A stretch of 64,000 nucleotides of DNA from Rhizoclosmatium globosum (GCA_002104985.1 MCGO01000096.1:86677-150676); one strand, 5' to 3'; counted from the stretch's first letter, positions 23,723-35,393 are shown. The notes: generated by a model not told the origin, from the sequence alone. Made by a program: numbers and translations.

Positions 23723-26700
23723 ATGACCAAATCGCTGCTCGAAGTGCACCTCTACCCTACCCATAATGGGAAGATGGCTGTTCTTGACTACAAGCCTTCC
23801 AAACCAATTGAATCAACTCCTCTACTTCCAGTTCCTATCATCGTCTTAGACAACTCAGGATCCATGGGAAACCAAGTTCCTCGCCTTGCAAATAGGATTC
23901 TACCAGTTATGCTCGAAAGTTTGGGGTACGACGCCGACTACCCAGTGACTTTGATTACGTTCGAATCAGCTTCGAAAATCTACAAGACAACTGTTTCAAA
24001 GCTTCGACGACTGCGTGTTCTTTGTGCCGGTGGAACTAATTTGGCACCTGGAATTCACAACCTTGCCAGTGTTTTATTGGAGGTTGCTTCTAACAGCGAA
24101 AAAGCTCAAGCCATTCGTTTACTAACTGTTTCGGACGGGGAGGTACGCATTCACTTTTCGATGTTGTATGAGGGTTGTGATTGATTCTTTTTAAATCAGA
24201 TTTCCGATGCTGGACAGGCATTGAAGGCTGCAGGAAACCTGTCAACCTGGGCCTCCGACTTTTCTTTGCGAATCAATTCACAGGCCATTCGCTTTATTTC
24301 TTCGTCATATGCGAATCCAGACACGCGGGCGCTATGCTCCCTTCTTCAGTTGAATAACACATCCGATGCGGCGACGGCGGTGGATATTCGATCGACTTTG
24401 AGTGATGACCAGATTATTGACTCTTTTTTGGAGGTGTTTCTTGGGTCTACTGAAGAGGTTGTTACGGCGACACTGACAACAACTTCTTCAGTCCTCAAGC
24501 AGACTCCCTGGCAAACTGAAACTGTATCATCAATTGGCTTGAAGGAGGGTGTCAACTACTTTTGGGTCAGCGGGTCTATTTCTACCAGTGGGTTGAGTGT
24601 GTCAGGAATCGACGCAACTGAAGTGCAGGTTGTGGATCACAAGCTCTCTGACATTCATTGGCGAAAGTATGAGGCTCTTTTGAAGGATAAAATTGACGCG
24701 TTCATCAACCAAATCAAGATCCTGAAGGTGCTTGATACCTCGGAAGCACGAACTAAAATCAACAGTATTCGTACATACTTTGAAGGGCTTGATCGTTTCA
24801 TTGCTGCTCGACAGTTGGAGGAAGGAGTGTCATCTGAAATTATCACTGATGAAGGAAGCTTGAAGAGGCGAATTGCACGGATGAGGGCTGTGGTTGAGAA
24901 GAGGTCCAAGTCTGTCTTGCAGAAGCTGTTGGAAATCGCGAATGATGATAAAGTTGGACAGTTGAACTCGGCGCAACAGGCTGCTTACTTGCGTACTGTG
25001 AATGTGACAAAGAATGCCAAGGTGAGTTAGTTGAAACTTTGAAAAACTCATTTATTGATAAAACAAATAGGGTCTTGCGAAGCGTGCTTTGAATTCATTG
25101 AGTGGTCTTGACTTTGATGAAGTTGCTCGTCAAGAAGTGATTCAAATGCATGCACACTTGCACGAACTGGAGGATGTTGATGATTCCGATCATGAAAGGT
25201 CATTCTTTTCGCTTGAAACGACGTTGGGTGGTATCCGAGCCGTTTGCGAGCTGGTCGATGACGGTTTTATCTATGAGATGAGCTGCCATGAGATTTTGGA
25301 GCTTCTCAATATTGTTGGTGTTCCATGCGAGCACCCAATCCATGAATATCCAGATGCCATGACATTCCGTGTTGATAAAATTCATCTAGGGTCGTTCATC
25401 AGTTTGAGTGATGTTCTGGTGCATCAAGTCCAGGGCGGTGGCGCGCCATTGTTTACTCCTGGCTCTAATGAAGCGATCACCAACGCCATTCCTGTCTTTG
25501 AGGATGAACGAATCGCCAGGTTTTATCGCAAGTACGCTCCAAAGCTGCTTGAATTTACTGCCAGTATTGGAATGCGACGGATGATAGCTGAAGTACCAAT
25601 GACATTTGGATATACAATGCTTGCTGGGTTTTGGAAACTGGTGAAAATGACGAGTGTTAACAAAACTGAGCTGTGCGCCAAAATACTAGTCAATGTTTTC
25701 AACTCCATCCAGCCTTGTATTGGAGGTTACTTCAACCATTTGCTACCACTATTTGAGTCCACGCAAGTCGAAGGAATGGCGATGAATATTGGAGGCGATG
25801 GAATTGTTACTGCGTTGGTACCAGTGATCCATCACTTGAAAAAGTCGGAGTCCAAAGCTGTGTATCTTACCAATGTAGTTCCAAAAGTCCTTCGTGCACT
25901 CTACTCATTCGAAGTCTGGTCCACCATCCGCCGAATGTATCGCCATCAAGAACAGCCTGACAAAATTATCACTGCATTGCTTGACAAGTTGCTTGAAATC
26001 AACCTTGACAAAACACGTTATGAAGTTCAGCCGCCTTTCGAATTGGAGCCAGAGACAATCCAGTTTAACCAGTCGTACAGTGTGAACGAAGCCTGCCTTG
26101 TTGAACTTTGCTCCCGATTCAAATTCCTCAACAACATCTACTTGATGGGTCCCGTGTTTGAGATTCTTTGTGGCTCTGGTACACTTGCTGAAAAGATTGC
26201 TCAAATTCAAACTGACATCCCAGAGCGAACTGTTAAAACCCTTGCTTCGAGCATGAACATAACTTATGGTTTCAAAGATTTCCAACTCTTCAATGTTGTC
26301 CAAGCCTTACTATTTGACACGAAGTCCACACGTATTGATGAGGCCACCGGAAAAGTCCTTCTCCCTGATCTTATCGACAAAGCTACTGGTGTCGCCATGA
26401 TCAAGGAGTATATTCGAAAGAGACACGAGAAGCAGTACCAAGCAGACTTGAAGATCAAATCCGACCAAGAAAACGCAATCTTGACTGCCGATCTTGTCAA
26501 CTTGCTCGTCAAAACCTCTGATATTCGTGTTTACTGTGACACATTCAAGAACGGGTTGAGTAAAGGAAACTGTACAGTCCAAATCGCGAATCCCGCGTCT
26601 CCTGGTTTCACAGAGCTTATGGACCGGCTATTGAATGTATCGGGACCTGAAGTTCCACTTCAAGTCGCGAAAGTGTGGGTACTGTTGTTGGGATGTAAGC

Positions 26701-27026
26701 CTGCAAACAAGAAGAAGAACGAGACTGTAGGGCCTGCAGTTTGGAACGGAGGGAATGTGTTAGGGTTTGTTGAGCTCGATAAGTTCAAGGCAGTGTTTAT
26801 GCATTATGGGAAGGCGACTGAGTGGGATTCTGCGGCTGCCGAGTACAAAGCGCGTCGTTTGTATCAGTACCGTTCATCCTCGCATCCAAACAGACACGGG
26901 CACTTTAACGATAAGCCATCATATTGGGCTCTGGGCTACTCGTCGTTGAGTGACATGAAAGCATCTGTATCGAAGGAGGAATTTGCTCGATATGTTGAAG
27001 CTCATGCAGGATGCTGCGGACTTTAA
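23723..27026 (+). CDS. Large von Willebrand factor A domain protein
   Basis: Exons 23723-24142, 24200-25021 and 25071-27026 give 1065 residues. The N-terminal vWA domain (about 35-200) has an intact MIDAS: DNSGSMG, then the Thr in CAGGTNLAPG and the SDGE Asp. No signal peptide or membrane helix is seen, so it is probably cytosolic. Residues 200-340 look beta-rich; the middle is helical with Cys/His pairs (MSCHEILELLNIVGVPCEHP). The C-terminal part has NINFICTS-independent, unique helices ending in HFNDKPSYWALGYSSLSDM. I know similar uncharacterised vWA proteins from amoebae and early fungi but cannot assign a role; metal-dependent protein binding is the safest inference. Confidence 0.8.
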
Positions 27027-27032
27027 ATAAAT

Positions 27033-27677
27033 TCATTTATTTAACAATGAATCTTCCACATAATTCTTCAAATCAGATAACATGCCTTCATGCAATGTCT
27101 TGTCACGTCCAACTGCCCCAACCCAAGCCAAGAGCCTCCAAAACTGTTCAACATCCTCAACTCTCGTCACATCATGAGATATTTCTGAAACTTTCCACGA
27201 ATGTTGCGCGTAAACGAATACTGGAGCCCCACCACTCCACTGAAGTTTGTGGTGTTGGTGGTCAACAAAGTCTAAAGTCGTCGGTAAGGGGATATATCGC
27301 CGGTCCCCTACATTTCATTAGTAGTACTCAGTCTTAATGTCAGAGGGCTCGATTACCTGCGAATGCCAAATCTAACCACCCTGATTGGTTTTGAGGTGCA
27401 GTCACGGATGAATCAAAGCCATACAGGACTTCCCACCGGTTCCACTTGCTCCATCCATCCAAATCGATGATTGCAGCCCATACTGTCGAAATTGGGGCGT
27501 CAATGTCTATCGAGGAGGTTACTTGTGCAATTGGAGGCGTTGAGAGATCATTGAGCTTGAAACATATAAAGGCAAGAATTGTGAGACCAAGGATGTTGAA
27601 AACTGCGATTTGAAAGGTTAGCTAAATAGGCCAGAACTGGTACGTAGAGGAAGGCCTTCACCTAGCTTCAGGGCCAT
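27033..27677 (-). CDS. SRPBCC-fold (START-like) protein with N-terminal membrane anchor
   Basis: Exons 27662-27677, 27357-27602 and 27033-27307 give 178 residues. MALKLVFNILGLTILAFICF is a signal anchor or signal peptide. It is followed by TSSIDIDAPISTVWAAIIDL, the characteristic first strand and helix of SRPBCC/polyketide-cyclase-like domains, then WSGGAPVFVYAQHSWKVSEI and a C-terminal helix. The fold binds hydrophobic ligands; which one cannot be told. The tiny 16-nt first exon has a good donor and restores frame. Its stop lies 7 bp from the convergent vWA gene stop, so the 3' UTRs overlap. Confidence 0.72.
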
Positions 27678-27969
27678 TTGTGTGAGGAAATTCCGCTTTC
27701 CCAACTTATTTTTCCGCCTCAATCTATTTTCTTCAAGTTGATTCCTTGATAAAATAGTTCCTTGCGGTGAAGCGCTATTTCTCTCAGTCAACGATATTCG
27801 TAAACTTACAACAACGTCTTTGTTGATTCTTGGTATCCATTCAACAGCATTAACTCTTTCTGCATCAACTCACATAAATAAAAACAATCACTACATCATA
27901 TCCAAACTGTATTTGCATACTAATCCATAGCAGAAAACAGATTATCTCCATCAACAACAAAATACCCTT
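27678..27969. other. Intergenic, nothing recognised
   Basis: About 290 bases between the SRPBCC start and the NPL4 stop. AT-rich with no credible reading frame; it must hold the SRPBCC promoter and the NPL4 polyadenylation site. Confidence 0.6.
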
Positions 27970-30166
27970 TTAATCCCTTGGCAACCCACAAACTTCACAA
28001 TCCCCACTCCCAACATTATTAAACGTACAATGCCTACAAGTCCACTGCACAGCAGCCGCGCCAGACCCACTCGCCCCACCACTACCACTACCTCCACCAC
28101 CACCAACACTCCTCCCTTCACTCCTCGCGCTCTCCTCAACAACCATAACAAGCGTCTGCCAGCCTCCACTCTCAACCACAGAATTCCACGCCCCAGCCCC
28201 ACGAACCGCGTTCAAAAGCGTCGTCATGTCTGCAGCGTCGAGGATCCCCATCTCGGAGATGTACAGGAGGAGGTGGAAGTCGCGCAGGGTTTCGGTGATG
28301 TCGGAGGAGAGGCGTTGGTGCACTGCGTGCATGTCTTGGAATTCGTTTGTGGCGCCGTTGCGGTTCTCGATGGGGAAGGGGGTGCGGGTTTGGAAGGTTG
28401 GTTTTTCGGTTTGTGGGAAACCGTGGGAGAGCTGTTTTTAATTATTGTTATGTTAGAACTTTGGATGAGTTGAATGTAGAGGTGGTTTGTTTTTGGCTTA
28501 CAGTCACGAGAAGGTAATCGACGGGGAACGTTGGTTTCGCGGCTTCTTTGACTTGAATTCCGTACTCGTTTTTGAATGTGTAGAAGACTTCCGGGATGTA
28601 TTGGGCGTTTGAACTGGCTTTTACGCGGACGAGACTTGGGTCTACACTTGCTTCCACGATTCCATCACGGGTCATGGAGACACCAACGTTTGAGATTTGG
28701 TAACACGCGGTTTCGATGCCGCCTTCTTCATTTCCAGTGATGACGGCTGTTACGAAGCGGGAGCCGAATTTTCCGGTGGAGGAGTAAGGGGATGCGATTG
28801 GGTATTGGGCTTGGAGATGGGCGGAGAAGAGGGCTTCGGCGGAGGTGAGGAAGTAAGAGTCTTTGTGGCGTTTGCAGACGACTGTTCCTTTTCCTGTACC
28901 ATCGTCGACCAAATCTGTGTAGATCATACCAACCTGGCGTATCGGATTTAAAAACACACTGAAAGTAATCGATTGATTCCTCTCACCAACTCAAGACCCA
29001 AATGCGTTGCAAGTCCATTCACATTCTTTTCTTGAGGGTTTGGGCTTTGGAGCTGCAAAAACTGAGGCGCATTTTCTTGAGGTGGTTCGTAAATGACAGA
29101 GACAACTGCCTTGACACCCAAAGGAACCTTGTCTGTGTAAGGTTCGTAACGTCCATAGAGTAAACCGAAACGTTGGGCTCCAGTGCTTCTCCAGAATTTG
29201 ATGAACGAATCAATCAATGCATGTGATTCAAATTCGACGTGATCGACCATACGGAAATTCTGTTTTGTTGAAGTTAGTATTTGAATATTTCTATGAGGTC
29301 GAATCTAGTTCATCATTCTTCGTATGGTGTCTCTTTCCCACAAATCCAGCTCATTCGTCACACTTTTTCTAAACACAAGAACACACCTGACTGGTCAATG
29401 TAATAGCACTAGGCTGACACTTTGTACAGATTCCTTTTGGAAACGGTTCATGAGTTCGTCCAGGACAAGGATTCTTGACAAGAAACGAGTCTTCATCGAG
29501 TGGAGGAATGAATTGAGCACTATCAATGGAGGCAGTCTTATTTGCAATGAGAGCATGCTTCAGGTACGCATGATATGACATGTGTTTGATTTTGTTTTGT
29601 TCAAGGTATTTAGGATCGTATGGTTCGAGCGGCATACAGTAGTCACACATTCCAGTTGTTCCGTGGCGACAGCTAGAACGGAAGGGGGTGTAAGGAGGGT
29701 ATCATGTTGTCAAAGCAGGGGACGCGCATACAAGTTTGGATCCATTTTGCGCATGATTGTTCCCTTCTCCTTCACAAGTAGTTCATCGATTGGAGCCTGT
29801 TTAACACGCGATTGAACTGAAGAGTCCTTAGCGTCGACAGCAGCACGGGTCTCTGGGGAAAGTGACACGAAGAGCATATCGCCGTGTCTGAGTTCATTGT
29901 CAGCTGTTATCCATCTGAATAGACTGGTCTCACTTTAATCCAGTCGTTGAATTCAGAGCATTCGAGCCATTAGCATCGGTTGACACGCCAAAGGAGCCTT
30001 CTGCGAGACCCAGGGCAGCAGCAACCTAGTTCCCAACTAATTAGGCTTCAATAGAGCAAGAGCAAGGACAGACCAGCGAGTGCAATTGAGCCAGCGATGT
30101 CCCTTGATCCAGTTGAATTCTTGCCTGACCAGTTGGAGCGCGAAGTCGAATTGTTAGTGGAGGCAT
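27970..30166 (-). CDS. NPL4: Npl4, Cdc48/p97 ubiquitin-recruiting cofactor
   Basis: With Ufd1 it delivers polyubiquitinated substrates to Cdc48 in ER-associated and chromatin-associated degradation. Exons 30074-30166, 29934-30025, 29732-29887, 29387-29672, 28987-29259, 28502-28933 and 27970-28431 give 597 residues. Domains in order: ubiquitin-like N-terminus (MPPLTIRLRAPTGQARIQLD), zinc-binding region (CRHGTTGMCDYCMPLEPYD, CPGRTHEPFPKGICTKCQPS), MPN-like domain (HVEFESHALIDSF, RFGLLYGRYEPY, LGLELVGMIYTDL), C-terminal domain, and a final RanBP2-type NZF (WTCRHCTF ... GDCEVCGLPRD). The terminal NZF is present in animals but absent from budding yeast Npl4. The start lies 87 bp from the divergent SR gene. 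Confidence 0.95.
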
Positions 30167-30253
30167 TTGATTGTTGTTTCTTTCTCTCTTTCTTTCTTCT
30201 TGTTTCTTTGCTGTTCTCAAACTACTCACACACTCTTTCTTCCAATCGCAACA

Positions 30254-31089
30254 ATGTCCCGTCCAACAACACTCTTCTGCGCTGGTTTCGGCCACCGAAC
30301 CCGCGCCAGAGACTTGGCCTACGAATTTGAGGTACTGCTCTGACTTGTTTGGGGCGTCACTTAACACTCACCTTAACTAACACACGCACAAACAGCGCTA
30401 TGGCCGCCTTGTTCGCTGCGACATTCCAGCGCCAAAGAGTTCTTCAGCGAAACCGTACGCCTTTGTTGAGTTTGAAGACTACCGAGATGTGTGTACTTTG
30501 TTGACTCTCTCTCTGTCTCCCGTCCCAGCTTCGCTTCTACTCTTATAACCTTGCTCGCACTCACTCAAACCCACACTCACTCAAACCACCTTCAACTCAA
30601 AACTAGGCCGAAGACGCCTACTACGAAATGCAAGGCATCCGAATGGACGGCTACCCACTCACGATCCAGTGGGCGAAGCAAGACCCGTCCCGAAACTGGC
30701 GCTACGACGACGACCGCGGCCGTCGAGGCGGTGGCAGACGACCAGACTCTCGAGACAGAGACAGAGACCGCGGCGGACGTTACAGATCTCGCTCCCGTTC
30801 CTACGACCGCCGTGACCCGGTTCCTCGTCACAGCCATACCGACGACAGAGACTTGAGGAGAAGCCCGCCTCCTCCACAACACATTGTGGACGACCGCCAA
30901 ATCCACAGAGACGATGATCTTGTTCATCGGGCCGATGTCGATGACCGTCGTCCCTACGATGATGACCGTGCTCCTCCTGCTCCTTCTTCTGCTCCTCATC
31001 CGGAAGATGACCACAGACAGGTCCATGATTCTCGTGAAGAGTACCCTCCACGTGAACTCGATGCTGCTCCGGCTCCAAACCAAGAGTAA
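30254..31089 (+). CDS. SR-type splicing factor, single RRM
   Basis: Nuclear pre-mRNA splicing regulator. Exons 30254-30331, 30396-30488 and 30607-31089 give 217 residues. The RRM occupies about 5-75: RNP2-like TLFCAGFGHRTRARDL, RNP1-like KPYAFVEFEDYRDAEDAYY, and IQWAKQD. Next come a Gly/Arg spacer, a short RSRSRSY block and Arg/Asp repeats rather than a long RS domain. The C-terminus is Pro/Glu-rich. Closest in layout to SRSF-like or Npl3-like proteins with one RRM. AATAAA near 31380 is the probable polyadenylation signal, implying a 3' UTR of about 300 nt. Confidence 0.85.
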
Positions 31090-31802
31090 ACTATTCTGAT
31101 GAAAGGGAGGGAAATTATGATGTGTTTAAGGGAAAAAAGGTATTATTGTTCTTGGTTGGGTGTAACGTGTATCCATTTTAGAGGAGTTCTTCTCCTCCCT
31201 TGTTTTGTTTTTTTTTATTCCTGTTTCCTTGTTTTGCTTTTTGATTTCTTGGTGTGTGGCTGCTTGTTTTTTTTAAATTTCATAGGGTCGAAACGATCGG
31301 ACGTTGACGTGACGTGTGAACTGGACAGGACGGACTCAAAACCCTTCCCACTCATGACGTTCCCTTCGACCTCGCTTCAATAAAACCCTGTCGTTACGCC
31401 TAAACCATCCTTTTACCATCGCATCATATACTTAAACAGGTGTATTGTTAGTTTCCTTTTCAGGTATTTCTTTTTCGAAATTTCATGTCTGCAGATACTT
31501 TTCGCATAACTTTATGTTACATTGCAAACATTTTTGCAGATAAAATTTGGTTATTGACATTGGTTTGTTGACCTTCTTTGTGTAATGGACATATCATAGG
31601 GCTCCCTCAATTTGCCTGCTGCTTGAGAAATAGCCATGATCATTTATTCATGGATTAGACATCAAATCATTTATCATATATGTATTCTCATTCTGCTATT
31701 CTTGAACTGGAAAATGTTATGATGCAGTTATCGTGTCCCCCTCCTACTTCACTTTCGCCTCCTTTCTATCCTTTTTCAGAATTAAACGTAAGTCTAATGT
31801 GT
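31090..31802. other. Intergenic stretch with decayed gene fragment
   Basis: The first 300 bases are the SR-gene 3' UTR. The rest is AT-rich without a usable frame. Bases about 31655-31785 resemble 32795-32920, the 3' end of the TLC-domain gene on the minus strand; see the pseudogene entry. Confidence 0.6.
31655..31785 (-). pseudogene. Degenerate copy of the TLC-gene 3' end
   Basis: Shared blocks with 32795-32920 in the same order: ACATCAAATCA, TATGTATTCT, CTATTCTTGAA then TGGAAAA, ATG(A/C)TGCAGTTAT and CCTTTCTATCCTT. In the intact copy these cover the terminal codons and stop of the TLC gene. Here the frame is lost and no upstream exons are visible, so it is a remnant of a local duplication. 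MDP-1 now lies between the two copies. Confidence 0.6.
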
Positions 31803-32389
31803 TCATGACTGTTGCGCTTTCCGCCACTGTTCCAGGCCCTTGTTCCACACGGCCATCGTCAAACCATCTGGACAATGCACAGCTGTAACGCCCAATGGCG
31901 CCACTTCCTGGCAGCGGCCCCGTTCGTTGTCAAAGAAGATCATGTCGGAGTAGTCAATACCAGACATCTTTGCCAGCTGAACAAAGTGATTTCGCTTGCT
32001 CCCCTTGCTAATGCATTCAAAGGCAAAGCGGCTCTTGACAGACACGCCAGGCTCAACCTCCATCAGTCTGAGACAGTCCTGCGCCCACCTTGGCTCGTCT
32101 GTTGCCGAACTGATTCCGAGTTTCGAGTTTGCAAAGATTGGATCGTGGAGGAGACGTTGGAGGATTGCGCGCGTGTCTTCGAGGAGGAACACTTTGGTTC
32201 CGTCTGAGGTGGTTACGTCGCCGGTTTTGGGATTGGCTTTGAAGGGTGGGCCGCCACTGCTCCACAACATGTACATCTCAGGCCACCATACTGTTAGTCA
32301 GATAAGTTACCATTCAATTGCAGGGGGTACTGCTGCTTGCCTGTGCCATCAAGGTCAAACACTATCAGTTTGGGAACATTGTTTGACAT
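31803..32389 (-). CDS. MDP1: Magnesium-dependent phosphatase-1 (HAD family)
   Basis: HAD-superfamily phosphatase acting on phosphotyrosine or protein glycation-type substrates in the cytosol. Exons 32341-32389 and 31803-32290 give 178 residues. Motif I is PKLIVFDLDGT with both Asp residues; motif II is ISSATDEPRWA; motif IV is MIFFDNERGRCQEV. Family members are usually near 165-180 residues and show the same VWWPEMYMLWSSGGPPF block after motif I. The intron uses a GC donor (CACAG|GCAAGC), the only position that keeps the frame. Confidence 0.9.
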
Positions 32390-32859
32390 TTTGAGAGAAC
32401 ATCGAAGTCACCCCTTCCATCACAAAGGCGACAAAGAAGAATATGGATTTATTTGATAAATATGTTATTTTTTGGAATGAAACACCCTGGCCTTCCCTTT
32501 CTTCTAGGTATTGCATTGATTTTGCCTTACCTGTTCGGTTTCTTCTCAAAAGAGAACTTTTGACCTTGAGTTTAATTGATATGTTAACTCGAGTTGATTG
32601 AAGGCTGATTGTGGGAGGAGATACAGTTGAATGGTTTGGACCACTTGCCAATTTTGCCTAGTTGAACGCATAGTTCGATTTATTTCGCAAGACTGGGAAA
32701 AGAAGCGAGTTGATTGAAGCCGAAATGCGGGAGGAGATACAGTTGAAAGGATTTGGGCCGTTTGGAAATGGCATTGTCCTTTATTCGTAAGACATCAAAT
32801 CAGGCATCATATTTTATTGCGTATGTATTCTTGCTGTCCTATTCTTGAATTGGAAAACA
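32390..32859. repeat. Intergenic region with imperfect 50-bp direct repeat
   Basis: No gene. Two copies of an imperfect direct repeat, about 32594-32645 and 32708-32762, share GAGTTGATTGAAG, then GGGAGGAGATACAGTTGAA and a TTTGG(A/G)CC block, with centre spacing near 114 bp. They sit between MDP-1 and the TLC gene, in the same stretch where a TLC fragment was duplicated. Confidence 0.6.
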
Positions 32860-33494
32860 TTATGCTGCAGTTATGACACCCATCGCTTCCTGCTTCTTGT
32901 TCGCTTCCTTTCTATCCTTCTTCATAATCGCCACGTAAATACCATGAGCCCAAACCTGGGTCACCGCCAAAACCAAGAAGATTACAATGGAGAATACGGT
33001 CCAAATGTAGAACAACGTCGAAAACTCATCCAAAACACTCACGCAGAAGTATCTCACCACAAACACATACAATATATTGTTTCCCATACGAAACAAAGTC
33101 AATGGCCACGCACTCAAGAACCCAAACACATTCGTTAGCACAAGACGGAGCCTTAAACTGCCTCAACGTCAAGTAAATATGAGGCACGCAATGAATCACC
33201 GCATGAATAACACCCAACGCCCCCGTCCACAAAATATACTGAGCCAACAAGACCTTCTCAGTCGAAATCGTAGCCCACCCAGCTCCAACCCCAAACACAA
33301 TCGCCGCCAAATGATGCACCTTCAACATCACCTGCATTTCATCACCAAACCGTATCATCTCCACAATATACAAAATCTTGTACGAAAACACACTCGCGAC
33401 GATAAAGTTGCACGTGAAGGATAAGTGTGTGAGTTTTAACAGCTTGTTTCCTTGCACCATGTTTACGAATGTGTCTGGGTAGAAGAAGATGCAG
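32860..33494 (-). CDS. TLC-domain membrane protein, frame break inside
   Basis: Multi-pass protein. Coding from about 33494 (after a CCCAG acceptor) includes LLKLTHLSFTCNFIVASVFS, MLKVHHLAAIVFGVGAGW and YILWTGALGVIHAVIHCVPH, matching TRAM/LAG1/CLN8 (TLC) proteins, where the His pair is conserved. The frame then changes near 33150: upstream reads through LTLRQFK, downstream reads RLVLTNVFGFLSAWPLTLFR and continues through two helices to the stop at 32860. I find no GT-AG intron that joins them without deleting a helix, so a small indel (assembly or real) is likely. The first exon, upstream of 33500, is not located. Role in lipid metabolism or sensing is a family-level inference. Confidence 0.6.
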
Positions 33495-33499
33495 TACAC

Positions 33500-33932
33500 T
33501 CTGGGTTGAGATTCACACCCACAAACATTATTTGCAACATTTTCAAATAATTTGATATATTATTTCATTTGTCTTCCCATCAAATCATTTTGGGGCCTTT
33601 GCATTGATTGTGTGCACAAGATTGAATAAATAGTTCCAAACCTTTGCATCTACATATGTGTACTTCTTTTTTCGAATCTTAGCAGTTAAGATGTACACAT
33701 ATTCTGTGCCCCAATATTTTCAAAACTTTATAAGTCAATATGTGGAATCATTTTAAGAAAAAGAATGAGTCTTCTTTGAATATAAACCTCTCCTAATAAG
33801 TAAGACAGAATAATATGAAATGTTGATGAATTTGTGATTGTTACTTTGTTTATTCTATTTGTGACCCCTTCCCACCTCCTCAATAATAGCCACAGCCACA
33901 ACCACCACCACCACCACCATCTCACGCACTCC
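33500..33932. other. Intergenic, AT-rich; probably holds TLC first exon
   Basis: AT-rich, no supported reading frame. The missing start exon and promoter of the TLC gene should lie in its first part. The far end is the 3' side of the next gene and contains CAC/CCA triplet runs at 33892-33922. Confidence 0.5.
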
Positions 33933-34840
33933 TCACTCATCAAAATCACCACCATCGCTGCGACCAAGGAGTTCATCACTGGTGCTGTTGCTGCTGTTGC
34001 TGCTGAAGCTGCCACCACCAACTCCATCACCTTCAACATCAATCCCATCAGATCTTGATTGAATGTTACCACCATTTCCTTCGTGGATATCTGCAGTTGT
34101 CGATTCGATCGAGGTCTGTTCGTCTTGAGTGGGCTGTTTAGTGTATTGTGAGTGCTTTGTTGTTGAGTTCACATCACCACTCACCTCTGCCACACTGCCA
34201 TTAAACACATCTTCTCCAGCCGCATCGCGCGCTAAAGCAAACGCAATAGCTTCGTTGTATTGGAGTCGGTGGGTTGGTTCCATAACGGGTGAGCAACTTA
34301 AGAGAAAGGGATGTGTTACCAGCAGTCTTGTTTGGAAGTCTGAGCTGTCAACATCCAATTTGACCCAATTCAGAGCAATTGTGCCCTTGAATATCGCTTT
34401 CTTTGCTGTAGCAAGGTCGAATTTCTTTGATGCCAAGGTAAGCAACTAGAGGGGTTCTGTCAGAAAGGGTGCAAAAGTGAAAACCACCTACCACTCTCTT
34501 TAGACTGGATTTCAGTGACGAGATTTGTCTTGAAATATTGTATTGAGCAATCGCGAGAGCTGCAGCTGAGAAGGGCTTTGCAGGTGTAGGGACTTCAGGA
34601 TGGTTCTATGCAATAGGTAAGTCCCAACCAACACAGGGAACTCACTTACCAGCAAATATTCCAGACATTCTCGATTGCAGTTCTTGACTTCGAAAGCAGT
34701 GAGATTCAAGGACTTAAAGACATCTGGGTTTGAAGACTGGAAGTTGTCTTGGCTGGAAAGAGATGCCTTCCCCAAGTGTGCGTAAAACCATTTCTCGATG
34801 AACGGCTTTGAAAATGCCTGGAGACAAATTAATAAATGAC

Positions 34841-34875
<35 letters not shown>

Positions 34876-35306
34876 TCACACCTTCCAGTTGGCCTCAAAG
34901 ATCCTTGTGTCGGTTTTCTCTTTTTCGCGCTTCAAAATAACAAGGCATCCAAAGATCTGCTCCTGCGTAGTCAACTGGAAAAGAGAAATGAGCGAGATTA
35001 ATTAAATAAACAGAGTACATTTCCCAATTTCGCTAGCTTTTCATGTGTGCTGGGGGATATCTCCAAAGTGTCAAAAACACGCTTCATGGCAGCTGCAGGC
35101 ATACCAGTAGATGTGATAGAAGTTGGGGTTGAAGGTTGGGATGATGGAGTGTGAGTTGATGGAGTGATGGTTTGGAATGTTGTGGGTTGGGTGTTGGTTG
35201 GAGAAGTAGATGAGGCTGCAGTCTGACGGATTCTTGTGTTTGCCATGAGCCGATCCAATACAGCACGGGAGTTTGAAGTACTGGAGCTTGAGTTCCCTGT
35301 AGACAT
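33933..35306 (-). CDS. Unrecognised protein, five exons
   Basis: Exons 35019-35306, 34882-34974, 34650-34817, 34492-34605 and 33933-34445 join cleanly to 391 residues, so this is a real gene. Residues 1-75 are Ser/Thr/Pro-rich and probably disordered. Residues about 80-290 are ordered and helical: LTTQEQIFGCLVILKREKEK, AFSKPFIEKWFYAHLGKASL, NREC and ALNWVKLDVDSSDF. The last 100 residues are acidic, Ser/Gly/Asn-rich and disordered. No signal peptide, membrane helix or known motif. I do not recognise the family. The intron at 34818-34881 contains a (GA)n run. The start lies 87 bp from the divergent transposase-like gene. Confidence 0.75.
34846..34873. repeat. (GA)n microsatellite in an intron
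   Basis: Fourteen or so consecutive AG/GA dinucleotides inside the 64-nt intron 34818-34881 of the unrecognised gene. Its length polymorphism could affect that short intron. Confidence 0.9.
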
Positions 35307-35393
35307 GGCTTCAAACAGTGATTTTTTGGTGACATCACCGTTTTTTGTTTTTTTGTTGCGTCCTCGGGCCTTTTCTTTTTTGCATCAAACAGT

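Noticed and set aside
30592..31083. Minus-strand frames of 163 and 139 codons
   Set aside because: Antisense shadows of the Arg/Asp repeat region of the SR protein.
33892..33922. CCA/CAC triplet run as a CRISPR or minisatellite
   Set aside because: Simple triplet repeat in a 3' flank; no spacer structure.
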